DNA of 64,000 nt, taken from contig NC_073693.1 in NCBI RefSeq assembly GCF_029784155.1, positions 311,527,304 through 311,591,303 of the forward strand. Reading direction: 5' to 3'. Within the stretch, counting starts at the first letter, position 1. Every line of letters starts with the position of its first letter. The stretch comes from Uranotaenia lowii (taxonomy: Eukaryota > Arthropoda > Insecta > Diptera > Culicidae). Below, piece by piece: positions 51,158 through 60,133 of the stretch. The notes under the pieces were generated by a model. That model was given only the letters and a program-made list of their open reading frames with translations, did no database searches and was not told the origin of the DNA. The position numbers and the translations under genes are program-made.

Positions 51158-51447
51158 ATCACTTGCTAAAACTTCCGGCTTTCTACGGAATCCAGAAAAC
51201 AGCAGATGACTTCTGCTGCCTTGAGTAGAACCAAAACATTGTTTGTTTTGGTTCTCTACATGCTTTGTTTCCAATTCGCAATCGAGAAGAATAGATCAAT
51301 GATTGCTGATGACAGGTGATAATGATAAACGCGGTATAAATGTTTACATCATCACATGGTTAAGCTAGACTTCTTTAATTGGGTTCGTGATAACACAACA
51401 GTAATGCCAGATATTCTGGGTAAGAGTATCAAAGTACTCGTACAGAA

Positions 51448-52407
51448 ATGTATGAGTTTCAAAGGCATTGTTCTGAGAAAGGAGTTCAGATGATATTCAC
51501 GGTCCCGTATACTCCGCACCAGAACGGTGTCAGCAAACGAGCGAATCGTACACTGATGGAGAAGGCCAGAGCGATGATCTATTGTAACGGATTGTCGAAG
51601 ACGATGGGGGGCAAAGCAGTATTGTGCGCGACGTACCTCAAAAACAGATCACCAACAAGAGGTCTTGTGGTCAACAAGACTCCTTTCAGGATGTGGTACA
51701 GTCAGAGGTCAAAGCTGAGCAACCTGCGCATTTTCGGTTGTCCATCGTACGCACAAATTCCCAAGGAAAAGCGGCAGAAGCTTGATCCGAAATCGAAACG
51801 TCTGGAATTCGTGGGTTTCGCGAATAACGGTTTTCGGCTTCGGAATGGTTCGAACCGATCCATCAAAATTCACCGCAACATGGACTTCGATGAAACCAGC
51901 GTTTTAGAGCCGGTGCATGGCGGTGCTACGCCACAGAAGGGCATCGAGAAGCCTGTCAAAGACCCACCAGAGGCCTTCACATTTGAGCGGTTAGCCGATG
52001 TGTATCTGCCAGAACAACAGCCATCATCCGAGCAGCCAGTGGATGAGCGAGCACCCGAAACCACATTTGAGCGGTTAGCCGATATACCAACAACAGAAAA
52101 TACATCTGAGCGGTTAGCCGATGTGCCTGCTGATCCCGATCACACTATGGTTAATAGTTTGGTTGTTAACGATCACGGCGAAAGCGACTACGAGAGCAGC
52201 GTGGAATTTTCGGACGATGACGATGATGACCAAGATTCCGTCCACCCTGAACAGGCCCTGAGACGAAGTCAGCGAACAAGAAGAACTACACAGCGCTACG
52301 TGGCTAATGTAGCCGCTGTTGTTGATGAGGAGCTACCTCAGAACATCACTGAGCTGAAGCGCCGGGACGATTGGGATTCCTGGAAGGTCGCCATCGACGA
52401 GAGATGA
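51448..52407 (+). pseudogene. Copia integrase C-terminal region with the catalytic Glu changed to Lys
   Basis: A 319-codon open stretch starts inside the integrase core. TVPYTPHQNGVSKRANRT (residues 19-36) corresponds to the third catalytic block of the D,D-35-E domain. Copia integrases have glutamate before the RxNRT, but here it is lysine, so strand transfer would be lost even in an otherwise intact protein. The copia-typical block FGCPSYAQIPKEKRQKLDPK and the GFRL element follow, then an acidic linker. Within the linker a TFERLADV-like octapeptide occurs three times (near residues 178, 209 and 224). The frame then passes into the start of the RT region and breaks near 52400. The first Met is internal, because the upstream integrase is missing. 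Confidence 0.85.
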
Positions 52408-53016
52408 CAGCCCTGAAGGAGAACAAGACTTGGGAAGCGGTTCGCTTGCCCCCGGGTCACAGGAAACCCATCCTGTCCAAGTGGGTGTTTACCGTGAAGG
52501 ACGATGGTTGCTATAAGAAGGCTCGATTGGTCGCGAATGGATGTTCTCAAAGACCAGGATTGGATTACTGGGAAACCTAGGCACCGGTTGCCAAGATGGA
52601 GAGTTACCGAACCGTCTTCGAGTTGGCGAACGAATTCGACATGGTCGTTCATCAGATGGACGTGAAAACTGCATTCCTTAACGGAAATTTAGAAGAGGTT
52701 ATCTTTATGCAGTTGCCGAACGATGACGTAGGCAAAATGAAGGTCGTTCGATTACAGAAAATCCTGTACGGCTTGAAGCAAGCGGGTCGTGTTTGGAACC
52801 AGCGATTCGACGACGTGGTAAGAAAGCTTGGTTTCCATCCGTTGAAGAGTGACCTGCGTTTACCGATCCTGTAAGCGAGGACTCACCCTCATCCTGTACT
52901 TGGATGACATCCTGATTGCCGGAAGAGACGTTTCAGAGGATATCTGGATCAAGACCGAGCTTGGAAGGCTATTCCAGATGAAAGATCTCCTGGAAGTCAA
53001 GACTTTCTTGGGGATG
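52371..53016 (+). pseudogene. Copia reverse transcriptase, interrupted
   Basis: In a frame shifted relative to integrase, ENKTWEAV and SKWVFTVK lead to GLDYWET, then a TAG (52578-52580) where copia elements have an aromatic residue before APVA. The same frame resumes with VHQMDVKTAFLNG and ILYGLKQAGRVWNQRF and ends at 52874. A further frame shift carries the catalytic YLDDILIAG (52897-52923) and FQMKDLLEVKTFLGM up to about 53016. The order and spacing match Ty1/copia RT, and both catalytic aspartates of the DD motif are present. Confidence 0.85.
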
Positions 53017-53024
53017 ACGAAGAA

Positions 53025-53482
53025 TTGATCGGTTGTCTACAATATCTGGCGACATCTTCGAGACCAGATATCTGTGCTGCAGTTAGCAAGTACCAAGCCA
53101 GCCCGGCGGATAGGCACTGGAAAGCCTGAAGCGTATTCCGCGATACCTTTGAGGTACGACCGATACGGCGTTGGTATCCCGCAGAAACGCGAAATCGGAA
53201 CCACTCATCGGATATGCTGATGCAGGTTTTGCCAACGACTCCGATGATCGAAGATCAGTTTCGTGGTCAACGATATGTCAGCAGACGGTCAGTCTGTCGT
53301 CGACCGAAGCTGAGATAGGAGCCATTTGCCATACAGTCAAGGAAGGTTTATGGTTAACAAATTTCCTAGGTCAATTGGGTGTGGTTAGTACTCCTTTCAC
53401 GTCTATGGAGGACAACATCCCTTGCGCGAACCCATCAGCTGATGAAGTTAGGGAAGATGATAAGTGGAAAGTGAGACAATAG
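53025..53482 (+). pseudogene. Copia RNase H remnant
   Basis: LIGCLQYLATSSRPDICAAV (53025 on) joins directly to the RT remnant with the normal connecting segment deleted. A stop and another frame shift follow. In the next frame RYL, a TGA codon, then GTTD leads into SEPLIGYADAGFAND and SLSSTEAEIGAICHTVKEGLWL, the copia RNase H signature with its STEAE block. The frame stops at 53482 soon after a degenerate form of the usual EDN-C motif. Confidence 0.82.
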
Positions 53483-54369
53483 CAACCGCTATAGAATTTT
53501 GTACGTAGTTATGTAATGACTAGACTGACAAAACATGAATAAAGATAACTCTATTCCACCACTGAAACCTGCGTTTTCAACATCACTTTATTTATTAAAT
53601 CAGACAAAAAACTTAAATTGAGTTTCAAAATTTTATTTATTTTTTCGTCCAAATTTTTGTTCAAACTTTTTGAGCAAGTTCGTCAATACAATCAAGAATG
53701 GTTTACTGGAATTTAAAAAAATATGATTAAGTAAGTATCTACTGATGTGATTCGATTAAATTTAAATTATTCAAGTTTTTTTCTTCTTGAGTTTTGCTGA
53801 GTATTTCCTGGGCTTTGACCAAATTTGCCCGGATATTTTCAGGTTTTGAGATAAAAATAGCCCGGATTTGCCCGGCCCGGTAACCTTACGCATTTATGTG
53901 TCATTTTGTGACAATTATGTGAAACTTTTTTGTGAGGTTTACATGCTATGGTTTTGATTTTTTTTTTTGGTTAAATATTTGGTTTCGCTTAACTTTTCGT
54001 TATTTTGAGATGAGATTTTTTAGCAATTTTTCTCCAAATATTTTCGTAACATAATTGTTATTTCATTAAAACTTTTTTTTACTTCTGTTAAAATTTTGTG
54101 ACAGTTTATGTTCATTCTTAACATTTTTTACTTGAGGTATTTGTGTGAGTTTGTGATATTTTTAAAACATTTTGTTGCTTTACTGTATATTTTTATTGAA
54201 ATGAATTTCACAATTTTCCTAATTTGTTTGCAGTTTATACAAATATTTTGATTTTTTTAATACATCTGTGGTTTAATATGTTTGTGGAATTTCATTTTGA
54301 TTTTTTTTTTTGAGAATTATTTTTGTTATTAAGGATTTTTTTTACATTTTTGTAATTTTATTTAATGTA
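53483..54369. other. AT-rich intergenic sequence with a fragment of the CCCGGAT repeat
   Basis: 53813-53893 repeats 'tttgcccggatatt' and 'agcccggatttgcccggccc' and ends 'ggtaacctta', matching the right half of the MITE at 58915-59358. The remainder is T-rich with several 'ttttgtgac' words and no gene. Confidence 0.6.
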
Positions 54370-54751
54370 TGGGAGAGTGGGGTATCTTGGGCCATGGGGA
54401 AACGTGGGGAACTTTAAATATCTCAGATGTTTGTTGAGTTAAAAATCTCAAACCAACTGTCATCGTCGTCGCTTTGCGTGAGCATATATTGCTATATGTT
54501 GTTGACTGAAATACGCATCATATGCTTCTTTTATTTATCAAGCTAAAAAAAAGTTAGAAAAATTTACTAACAAACTTAAAAAAAAACACCCGCTAATTTC
54601 ATCGATGAGGAACCTAAAGTGCATCACAAAAATATGCTCATACGCTTATGATCTTAGTTTTGTCATGATCTTTCACATGGAGAAAGAATTTTTGATGAAA
54701 CATCAATAAGTCACACAAACGCAACTAATTTGCAAATCATAGCTTTTGGGG

Positions 54752-57700
54752 CCCGAGATGGCCGAACAGAAAATCAAATTGACCACATCTGCATCAGTCG
54801 AAAATGGAGAAGGAGCCTTCTTGATGTCCGCAACAAACGAAGCGCAGACATTGCATCCGACCATCACCTCGTCCTTGGCGAGATACGACTGAGGGTTGCG
54901 CGTGTCCAACGGCGCGAGGAGAAAGTCGGGTGTCGATACGACGTCCGCCGGTTGGAGAATCCAGAGGTGAAAAGGGCATACGTTGAACAGCTAGAATCCC
55001 GAGCCTCGGAACTGCCGACAGACGGAACAGTCGAAGAACAGTGGTGTGGAATCAAGAATGCCTTTATCACGACGAGCCATGGTACTCTCGGTAAAGTTTG
55101 TGGAAGACGAAGTGAATGGATGTCGGATGAAACCTGGAGGATGATCGATGATCGGAGAAAGGCGAAAGTCGGAATTGAGCAGGCATGTAGGGGAACATGC
55201 CCTATTATGCGCCACCTAAGCGAATCGCTGATTTTCTATGTATTCCACGTACAAATTGTGTTAAAAATGGGTGCAATCGTTGGAGAAAATTGTTTTCTAC
55301 AAATGCGTATGATTTTTTATTACTCAAATTGCTATAGTTGCTTCAAAAACTTGATTTTTTAAAACCTTATTCAAAGCCACAGAACAAAACTGTGTTGCAA
55401 ATACGCGCCGCTGTGTATTCAATACGCGCCTAGCAGCCGAACACAGCCGAAAGCAGCCGAAGACCGAAAACACACCAATACTTACAGACACTTTGACTGA
55501 AAAGAAAATCAAAATGGACTAATCAAAATTTAAAAAAAAATAAAAGTAGATTTTTTTGGCTGAATTAACGCTCAAAATATGGTTTTAGCCTTTTTTATCG
55601 TTTTCAATGAAAATTGGCCTTTTTGAAAAAATAATGCTATTTTCAGCCTACTGCGATTGGCGCGTTATAACGAGCGCATGGACCATGATAGAACATACCC
55701 ATAAAAAGCATACCTTAGCGAGTTTAGTATGATTTTTTAGCATTAAATCATAGTTTAGATTCTCCTCTATCGATGAGTCAGAAAATATTGTCTTATTCGT
55801 TTTTCTCTGCTTGGTGACACCTTATTGAAAGTGTTTTAAAATTTAGATCAAAAAGAAGAAGAACCTAAATTGTGGAATTATCACGACACAGGAGCATTTT
55901 AAGGAAAAATTCATACTTGCCATGACCAATCCCAGCATTTAAAACAAATTGGTAATATTTTGCAGGCTTAAAATGTTTCAGATTCTTCAAAACAAGGGTG
56001 GCGCGTATTAGCCACATGGGGCGTTATATGAACTTTTCCCCTACCGGGTCAGCCAAAGCAGCCGCCCGCTTACGATATGCGGAGCTGGAAAAGGCAGTTA
56101 AACGAGCTTGTAGACGAGACAAGAGAGCCTGGACAAACTCCCTAGCCGAAGAGGGAGAAAGAGCCGCCGCCATTGGAGATATCCGATTATTATATGATAT
56201 TTCTCGCCGCCTTAGTGGTGCAAGGACTAATGCAAGAATGCCGCTGAAAAACCGAGCAGGTCAGTTGCTGACAGATCGAACAGATCAGCTCAAGCGTTGG
56301 ACTGAGCATTTTGATCAACTTTTCCGAGTTACAAATAGCAATGGCCAACAGAACCCGCAGCTCGAGGCGCCCACAGTAAGTCGCATTGATGGCGTCAACT
56401 CGGAAGCGCCCTCGCTGGCTGAAATAGAAGCGGCAATCAAGGACATGAAATCCAACAAAGCGCCTGGAATCGATTGCATTCCTGCTGAAATGCTCAAAGC
56501 CGACCCTGCCTTGTCAGCACAAATGTTGCACCGTCTTTTCGCTGACATTTGGGATACTGCAACATTCCCGGCCGACTGGATGCAGGGTATCCTCGTAAAG
56601 GTCCCAAAGAAAGGAGACCTAACAGAGTGCGGTAACTGGCGTGGCATAACTTTGATCTGTACAACCCTTAAAGTACTCTGCAAAGTGATCCTGAACAGGA
56701 TCCAGGAGAAAATCGACGCTACACTCCGACGGCAACAAGCTGGATTCCGATCCGGACGATCATGTGTGGACCACATCACAACGCTACGAATAATACTGGA
56801 ACAAATCAACGAATTCCAGGACTCTCTTCTGCTGGTGTTCGTTGATTTCGAAAAAGCATTTGACCGACTGAACCACGAAAACATCTGGGCTGCTCTTAGA
56901 CGAAGAGGGGTCCCAGAGAAACTAGTCCATCTCATCGAAGCACAATACGAGGCATTTTCGTGCAAGGTCTTGCACGACGGTGTCTTGTCCGAACCAATCC
57001 CGGTAACTGCTGGAGTGAGACAAGGATGTATTTTGTCACCGCTGCTTTTTCTCATCGTAATGGATGAGATCTTGACTGGATCGATTGACTGTAGACCAAA
57101 CCGAGGATTGCCGTGGAATCCTTCAACCATGGAGCAACTGAACGACCTTGACCTGGCAGACGATATTGTTTTGCTCGCCCAAACACAACAAGACATGCAG
57201 AGCAAACTCGACGACCTCACCGAAAGCTCCAAGGCAGCAGGTCTCAAAATCAATGTCGGAAAGACCAAGTCGATGGAAATCAATACAGAAAATCGTTCCA
57301 ATTTCGTGGTAGCTGGACAACAGGTTGAGACAGTGGAGTGCTTCCAGTATCTTGGTAGCCAGATTACGCCTGATGGTGGTACCAAGAAGGACATCGAAAC
57401 CCGGATCAGAAAAGCCCGATTTGCGTTTGCGAGTCTCCGAAACATCTGGCGGTCACGCCAGATCTCTCTACGAACTAAGATCCGAATCTTCAACTCAAAC
57501 GTCAAATCCGTATTGCTGTACGGGTGTGAAACTTGGTGCACATATGCGGTGACGACGCGAAAACTGCAAGTTTTTGTGAATCGCTGCCTGCGGAACATCA
57601 TCCGCGCTTGGTGGCCTGGCAACTGGATCTCAAACGTTGAACTTCATCGCCGGTGTCATCAAAAGGCGCTAGAAATCGAGATTCGGGAACGTAAGTGGAG

Positions 57701-57947
57701 ATGGATTGGGCACACGCTGCGAAGAGATGAAAACGAGATTTGCAGAGAGGCGCTTGACTGGAATCCAGATGGGCATCGAAGAAGAGGCAGGCCCAAAAGC
57801 TCGTGGCGGCGAAGTCTAGCCGCTGAAATCCGCACAGTTGACGAGAACCTTGGCTGGCAGCAAGTGAAGACGCTGGCTCCGGATCGCCAGCAGTGGAGAT
57901 CTTTTATCTCAGCCCTATGCGCCGGACAATCGGCGCTGGACCCTTAG
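54752..57947 (+). pseudogene. RTE endonuclease-reverse transcriptase, open but interrupted by a MITE
   Basis: The first segment (to 55189) carries the endonuclease C terminus: DGRTENQIDHICISRKW and ASDHHLVLG, with the SDH catalytic end block. The second (from 56044) carries the RT: SNKAPGIDCIPAEML, FVDFEKAFD, AGVRQGCILSP and LADDIVLLAQ with both catalytic aspartates, then the RTE-type C terminus with YLGSQITPDGG, WRWIGHTLRR and a GRPKSSWRRSL block. The two segments are in phase across the MITE: dropping the MITE and one TA leaves no frameshift or stop. The apparent start Met at 55998 and its first 15 codons are MITE sequence. The TAG stop (57945-57947) is the first unit of the tail. Confidence 0.9.
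55190..56041. mobile_element. TA-flanked MITE, 852 bp, inserted in the RTE coding region
   Basis: The ends are GGGGAACATG on the left and GGGGAAAAGT (reverse complement of the right end). Inside, a second similar pair (tatgcgccacc on the left, aatacgcgccacc reversed on the right) extends the inverted repeat. TA flanks both sides (55188-55189 and 56042-56043), and the RTE sequence on either side joins in frame once one TA is dropped. That gives firm boundaries independent of the inverted repeats. It contains 'agcagccgaa' words near 55430-55465 and GCGC words, and encodes nothing recognisable. Confidence 0.87.
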
Positions 57948-57963
57948 ATAGATAGATAGATAG
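57945..57963 (+). repeat. (TAGA)4TAG tail of the RTE element; first TAG is the stop codon
   Basis: The ORF stop codon is the first TAG of the run, so the element has no 3' UTR beyond its tandem tail. The last bases overlap the possible extension of the target duplication. Confidence 0.9.
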
Positions 57964-58509
57964 CTTTTGGGGAATCGTGGGCAACACATCTTGAATCACC
58001 TATATTTTTATGTTTTTATACACATTCAGAACTTGAAATAATTTTTACCAATCTGTAATGTTTTCTTATGCCAAATGAAGAGTTATGAAAAATATTTTGT
58101 CCATTCTATTAAAAAATTTTGCCAAAACGTTCGCGAACCAGGTTTTAGAATCTATGAGATCATACACATCTTTTTTTTTTTATTTCATCAACTGAAATTG
58201 CTTTAAAATGACAAAATGAATTAGGAAATCACAGTTTTGGGTCAACTCATAAACTTTGCATGTTATTTGGTCAATTTGGATTTGGTGGCCCACGATTCCC
58301 CACCATTTTTCAAAATCCAAAAAATATTGTTTTTTTTTCAAACATTCAGAATTTGGGGATAATAACTTATATATATTTTTTTAAAATACCTTATGATACC
58401 TTGAAAATGTAGAAAACCATTCCATTTTTTGTTTTCATTTTATCTTTTATAATAAAGAAGTTATGGAACAACGAAAAAAAAGTGACCCATGATTCTCCAC
58501 TCGTCCATA

Positions 58510-58912
58510 CATACTGATACTTTGTTTGATAACACAAAACGATTTTTCGAGGTGCATAACATAAGATTTAAATCTGGTATTGACATTTTGAGGCGCGCTG
58601 AATCCAATAATTTGATTTCATCGACTTTTTTTGGCGAGAATCAAAACGAAATTACTTGTCAGTTGGTCCAAACGTTGCGAGCTACTTTTGGCGTTTCACT
58701 CCTCTTTAGAGGACTTTATATAGCGATCGTCGTTTCGTTTTTCGCTGTCTGTTGTCGATAGTTAGGTGAGTTTTTTGAGACAGTTTTTCAAATATTTCTG
58801 GTCGGTTTCAAAATTCGATTTTGACTTTTTTTTTCTTATACACCCATTGCCACCCTACAATTTATGCTTTAAAACATTAATTGTCCATAAGTATAGAGTA
58901 CAAACTGTAAGA
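58510..58912. other. AT-rich intergenic sequence, nothing identified
   Basis: A 90-codon open frame (58489-58761, plus) begins inside the terminus of the neighbouring element and has no recognisable domain. I treat it as chance. Confidence 0.55.
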
Positions 58913-58914
58913 TA

Positions 58915-59358
58915 AGGCTGCCAGATTGCCCGGTTTCATTGCCCGGATATTTAATACAAAATTTAGGAAAAGTCTGGTCCGGCCCGGTTGCCCGAGTTCA
59001 TTGAAAACAGCCCGGATTTTGCACGGTTTGTTCACTTTATTTGCCAAATCTAACAAAAGAAACCAACTGTGTAGGTGACATTTTTTTAGTATTGCATCAA
59101 AATCGAAAATTTCCGTGCAATTTTCATAAAAATATTTTTGAAAGGATTTTTGGAAGCCTAAAACTGATGTGTTTCAATGAAAAACAAAAATTTTTATTTT
59201 CTAGATTCGTGTTTAATAGTTCCTTAGTTTTGAACAAATTTGCCCGGATATTGCCCAGATTTTTGGTCGAAACAAATGCCCGGATTTTGTCAGGTTTTTA
59301 GATATAATTATCAGGATTTATCCAGCCCGTATGGGTGTTGAAAAAAATCTGGCATCCT
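58915..59358. mobile_element. TA-flanked MITE of the CCCGGAT family, 444 bp
   Basis: The left end AGGCTGCCAGATT matches the reverse complement of the right end AGGATGCCAGATT at 12 of 13 positions. TA flanks both (58913-58914 and 59359-59360). The body is dominated by 'gcccgg', 'cccggat' and 'tccggcccgg' words in both halves. Partial relatives occur at 51060-51157 and 53813-53893. It encodes no protein. Confidence 0.8.
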
Positions 59359-59417
59359 TAGTATAATAGTACAAATTCATCAGAGCTATGCAAAAAACAA
59401 CTTGGAAGTTAACTCTA

Positions 59418-60131
59418 CACTCAGAAAAATACTATTATGTATGCCATAACATTCTCTTATGAAGTGGCGCCATAAGAGAAATTAATGAAATTCATAAGAT
59501 TGTCTTATGACGCGAATGAATTCTGAAGATGAACGCCTACTTCAATGAGAGGTTGTTGCTTTTCATAAGAGATTCTTATGGAAACAGTAAATCACTTTCT
59601 AATAAGAAAATTCTAGATATTTCATGCTGAAAACATTCACTTTATTGTTTGCCAAATTCATTTAAAATTAAATCCTGCATTGTCACCATCAGCAGCGCAT
59701 CAACAGACGGCTCCATCAAAGTTTTTTTTTTTGCCGCATCTAAATCTTCGACCTTTCGTTTTATGCCGATCAGCTTGCTGAAAAGTAAACAAATAATGTA
59801 TTTTGGTTTACTAATATATTCAACGTTCACACCAAAAACATGAAATCGAACTTACCATTCCGGAGATAACAATAACATTTAACATTAAAGGAAAACTATA
59901 ATAACTATGAACTGGCGATTGCTTCGTACTGTTAGATGATGAAAAAAAACTGATGCTATGAATGAATGTGTTCATCATTTTTTCACAATGCCGTTTCTTC
60001 TATTTTTCATAAGAACATCGTATGAAAATTGAAAGAATTTCATAAGACTCTTATGAAAAATTAGTTTGGACGCAAAAAAGTGGTTCATAAGATGTATCTT
60101 ATGAAATTTATAATAAGATTTCCTCTGAGTG
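59418..60131. mobile_element. TA-flanked MITE, 714 bp, filled with CATAAGA/TCTTATG palindromes
   Basis: The ends CACTCAGAAAAAT and CACTCAGAGGAAAT (reverse complement of the right end) share a perfect 8-bp start and imperfect extensions. TA lies outside both (59416-59417 and 60132-60133). At least ten CATAAGA or TCTTATG words are spread over the outer thirds, often as facing pairs such as ttcataagattgtcttatga, ttcataagagattcttatgg, catttcataagactcttatg and ttcataagatgtatcttatg. The central third (about 59640-59900) lacks them and contains the candidate two-exon frame listed separately. Confidence 0.8.
59642..59878 (-). other. Candidate two-exon small reading frame (52 codons) inside the MITE
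   Basis: On the minus strand, an ATG (59876-59878) preceded directly by an in-frame TAA opens a 23-nt exon that ends at gaatg/gtaagt, a strong donor. A 78-bp intron (59855 down to 59778) ends with a T-rich tract and cag. The second exon (59777-59642) continues in phase through KLIGIKRKVEDLDAAKK and MEPSVDALLMVTMQDL to a TAA, with AATAAA overlapping that stop. Total 159 nt. The intron size is normal for insects and the predicted protein is unlike the low-complexity background, with a basic KRK and an amphipathic tail. I know no family for it. It may be a captured host exon, a relic of the parental element, or chance. Confidence 0.3.
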
Positions 60132-60133
60132 TA

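Larger units (their letters stand above)
51448..53482 (+). mobile_element. Decayed Ty1/copia retrotransposon (pol remnant only)
   Basis: From left to right: the C-terminal part of a copia integrase, a reverse transcriptase split by stops and frameshifts, and a copia-type RNase H. Gag, protease and the front of integrase are absent. No pair of LTRs was found. An AATAAA lies just past the RNase H, near 53540, and could belong to a 3' LTR, but I could not define its ends. There are at least four reading-frame changes, two in-frame stops and one internal deletion, so this is an old dead copy. Its GC content is clearly higher than that of the flanks. Confidence 0.9.
54752..57961 (+). mobile_element. 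RTE-clade non-LTR retrotransposon, 5' truncated, with target duplication and TAGA tail
   Basis: AGCTTTTGGGG occurs immediately before the element (54741-54751) and immediately after its tail (57962-57972). It extends to 13 bp as ATAGCTTTTGGGG if the tail bases are counted. This is a clear LINE-type target-site duplication. The body begins within the last quarter of the endonuclease domain, so the insertion was 5' truncated at birth. It ends in a (TAGA)4TAG tail. Short tandem tails and a near-absent 3' UTR are typical of the RTE clade. Removing a later MITE leaves about 2.36 kb of RTE sequence. Confidence 0.9.
54370..58507. mobile_element. TA-flanked non-autonomous element, split by an RTE insertion
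   Basis: The left terminus TGGGAGAGTGGGG... and the reverse complement of the right terminus TGGACGAGTGGAG... agree at 19 of the first 25 positions. TA lies outside both (54368-54369 and 58508-58509). Without the RTE insertion the host would be about 0.92 kb. Its interior repeats words like 'ggggaatcgtgggc' in both orientations (57970 and 58285). It encodes nothing recognisable. The divergent termini make it older than the elements nested within it. Confidence 0.65.

Noticed and set aside
51226..51259. Imperfect hairpin (gtagaaccaaaaca ... tgttttggttctctac) as a microRNA precursor
   Set aside because: The stem is only about 14 bp with a 2-nt bulge, too short for a pre-miRNA.
55998..56042. 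Met at 55998 as the true start of the RTE protein
   Set aside because: These 15 codons are the right end of the inserted MITE. The RTE frame continues from the upstream endonuclease segment.
56315..57622. 435-codon minus-strand open frame
   Set aside because: It is an antisense shadow of the RTE reverse transcriptase with no domain of its own.
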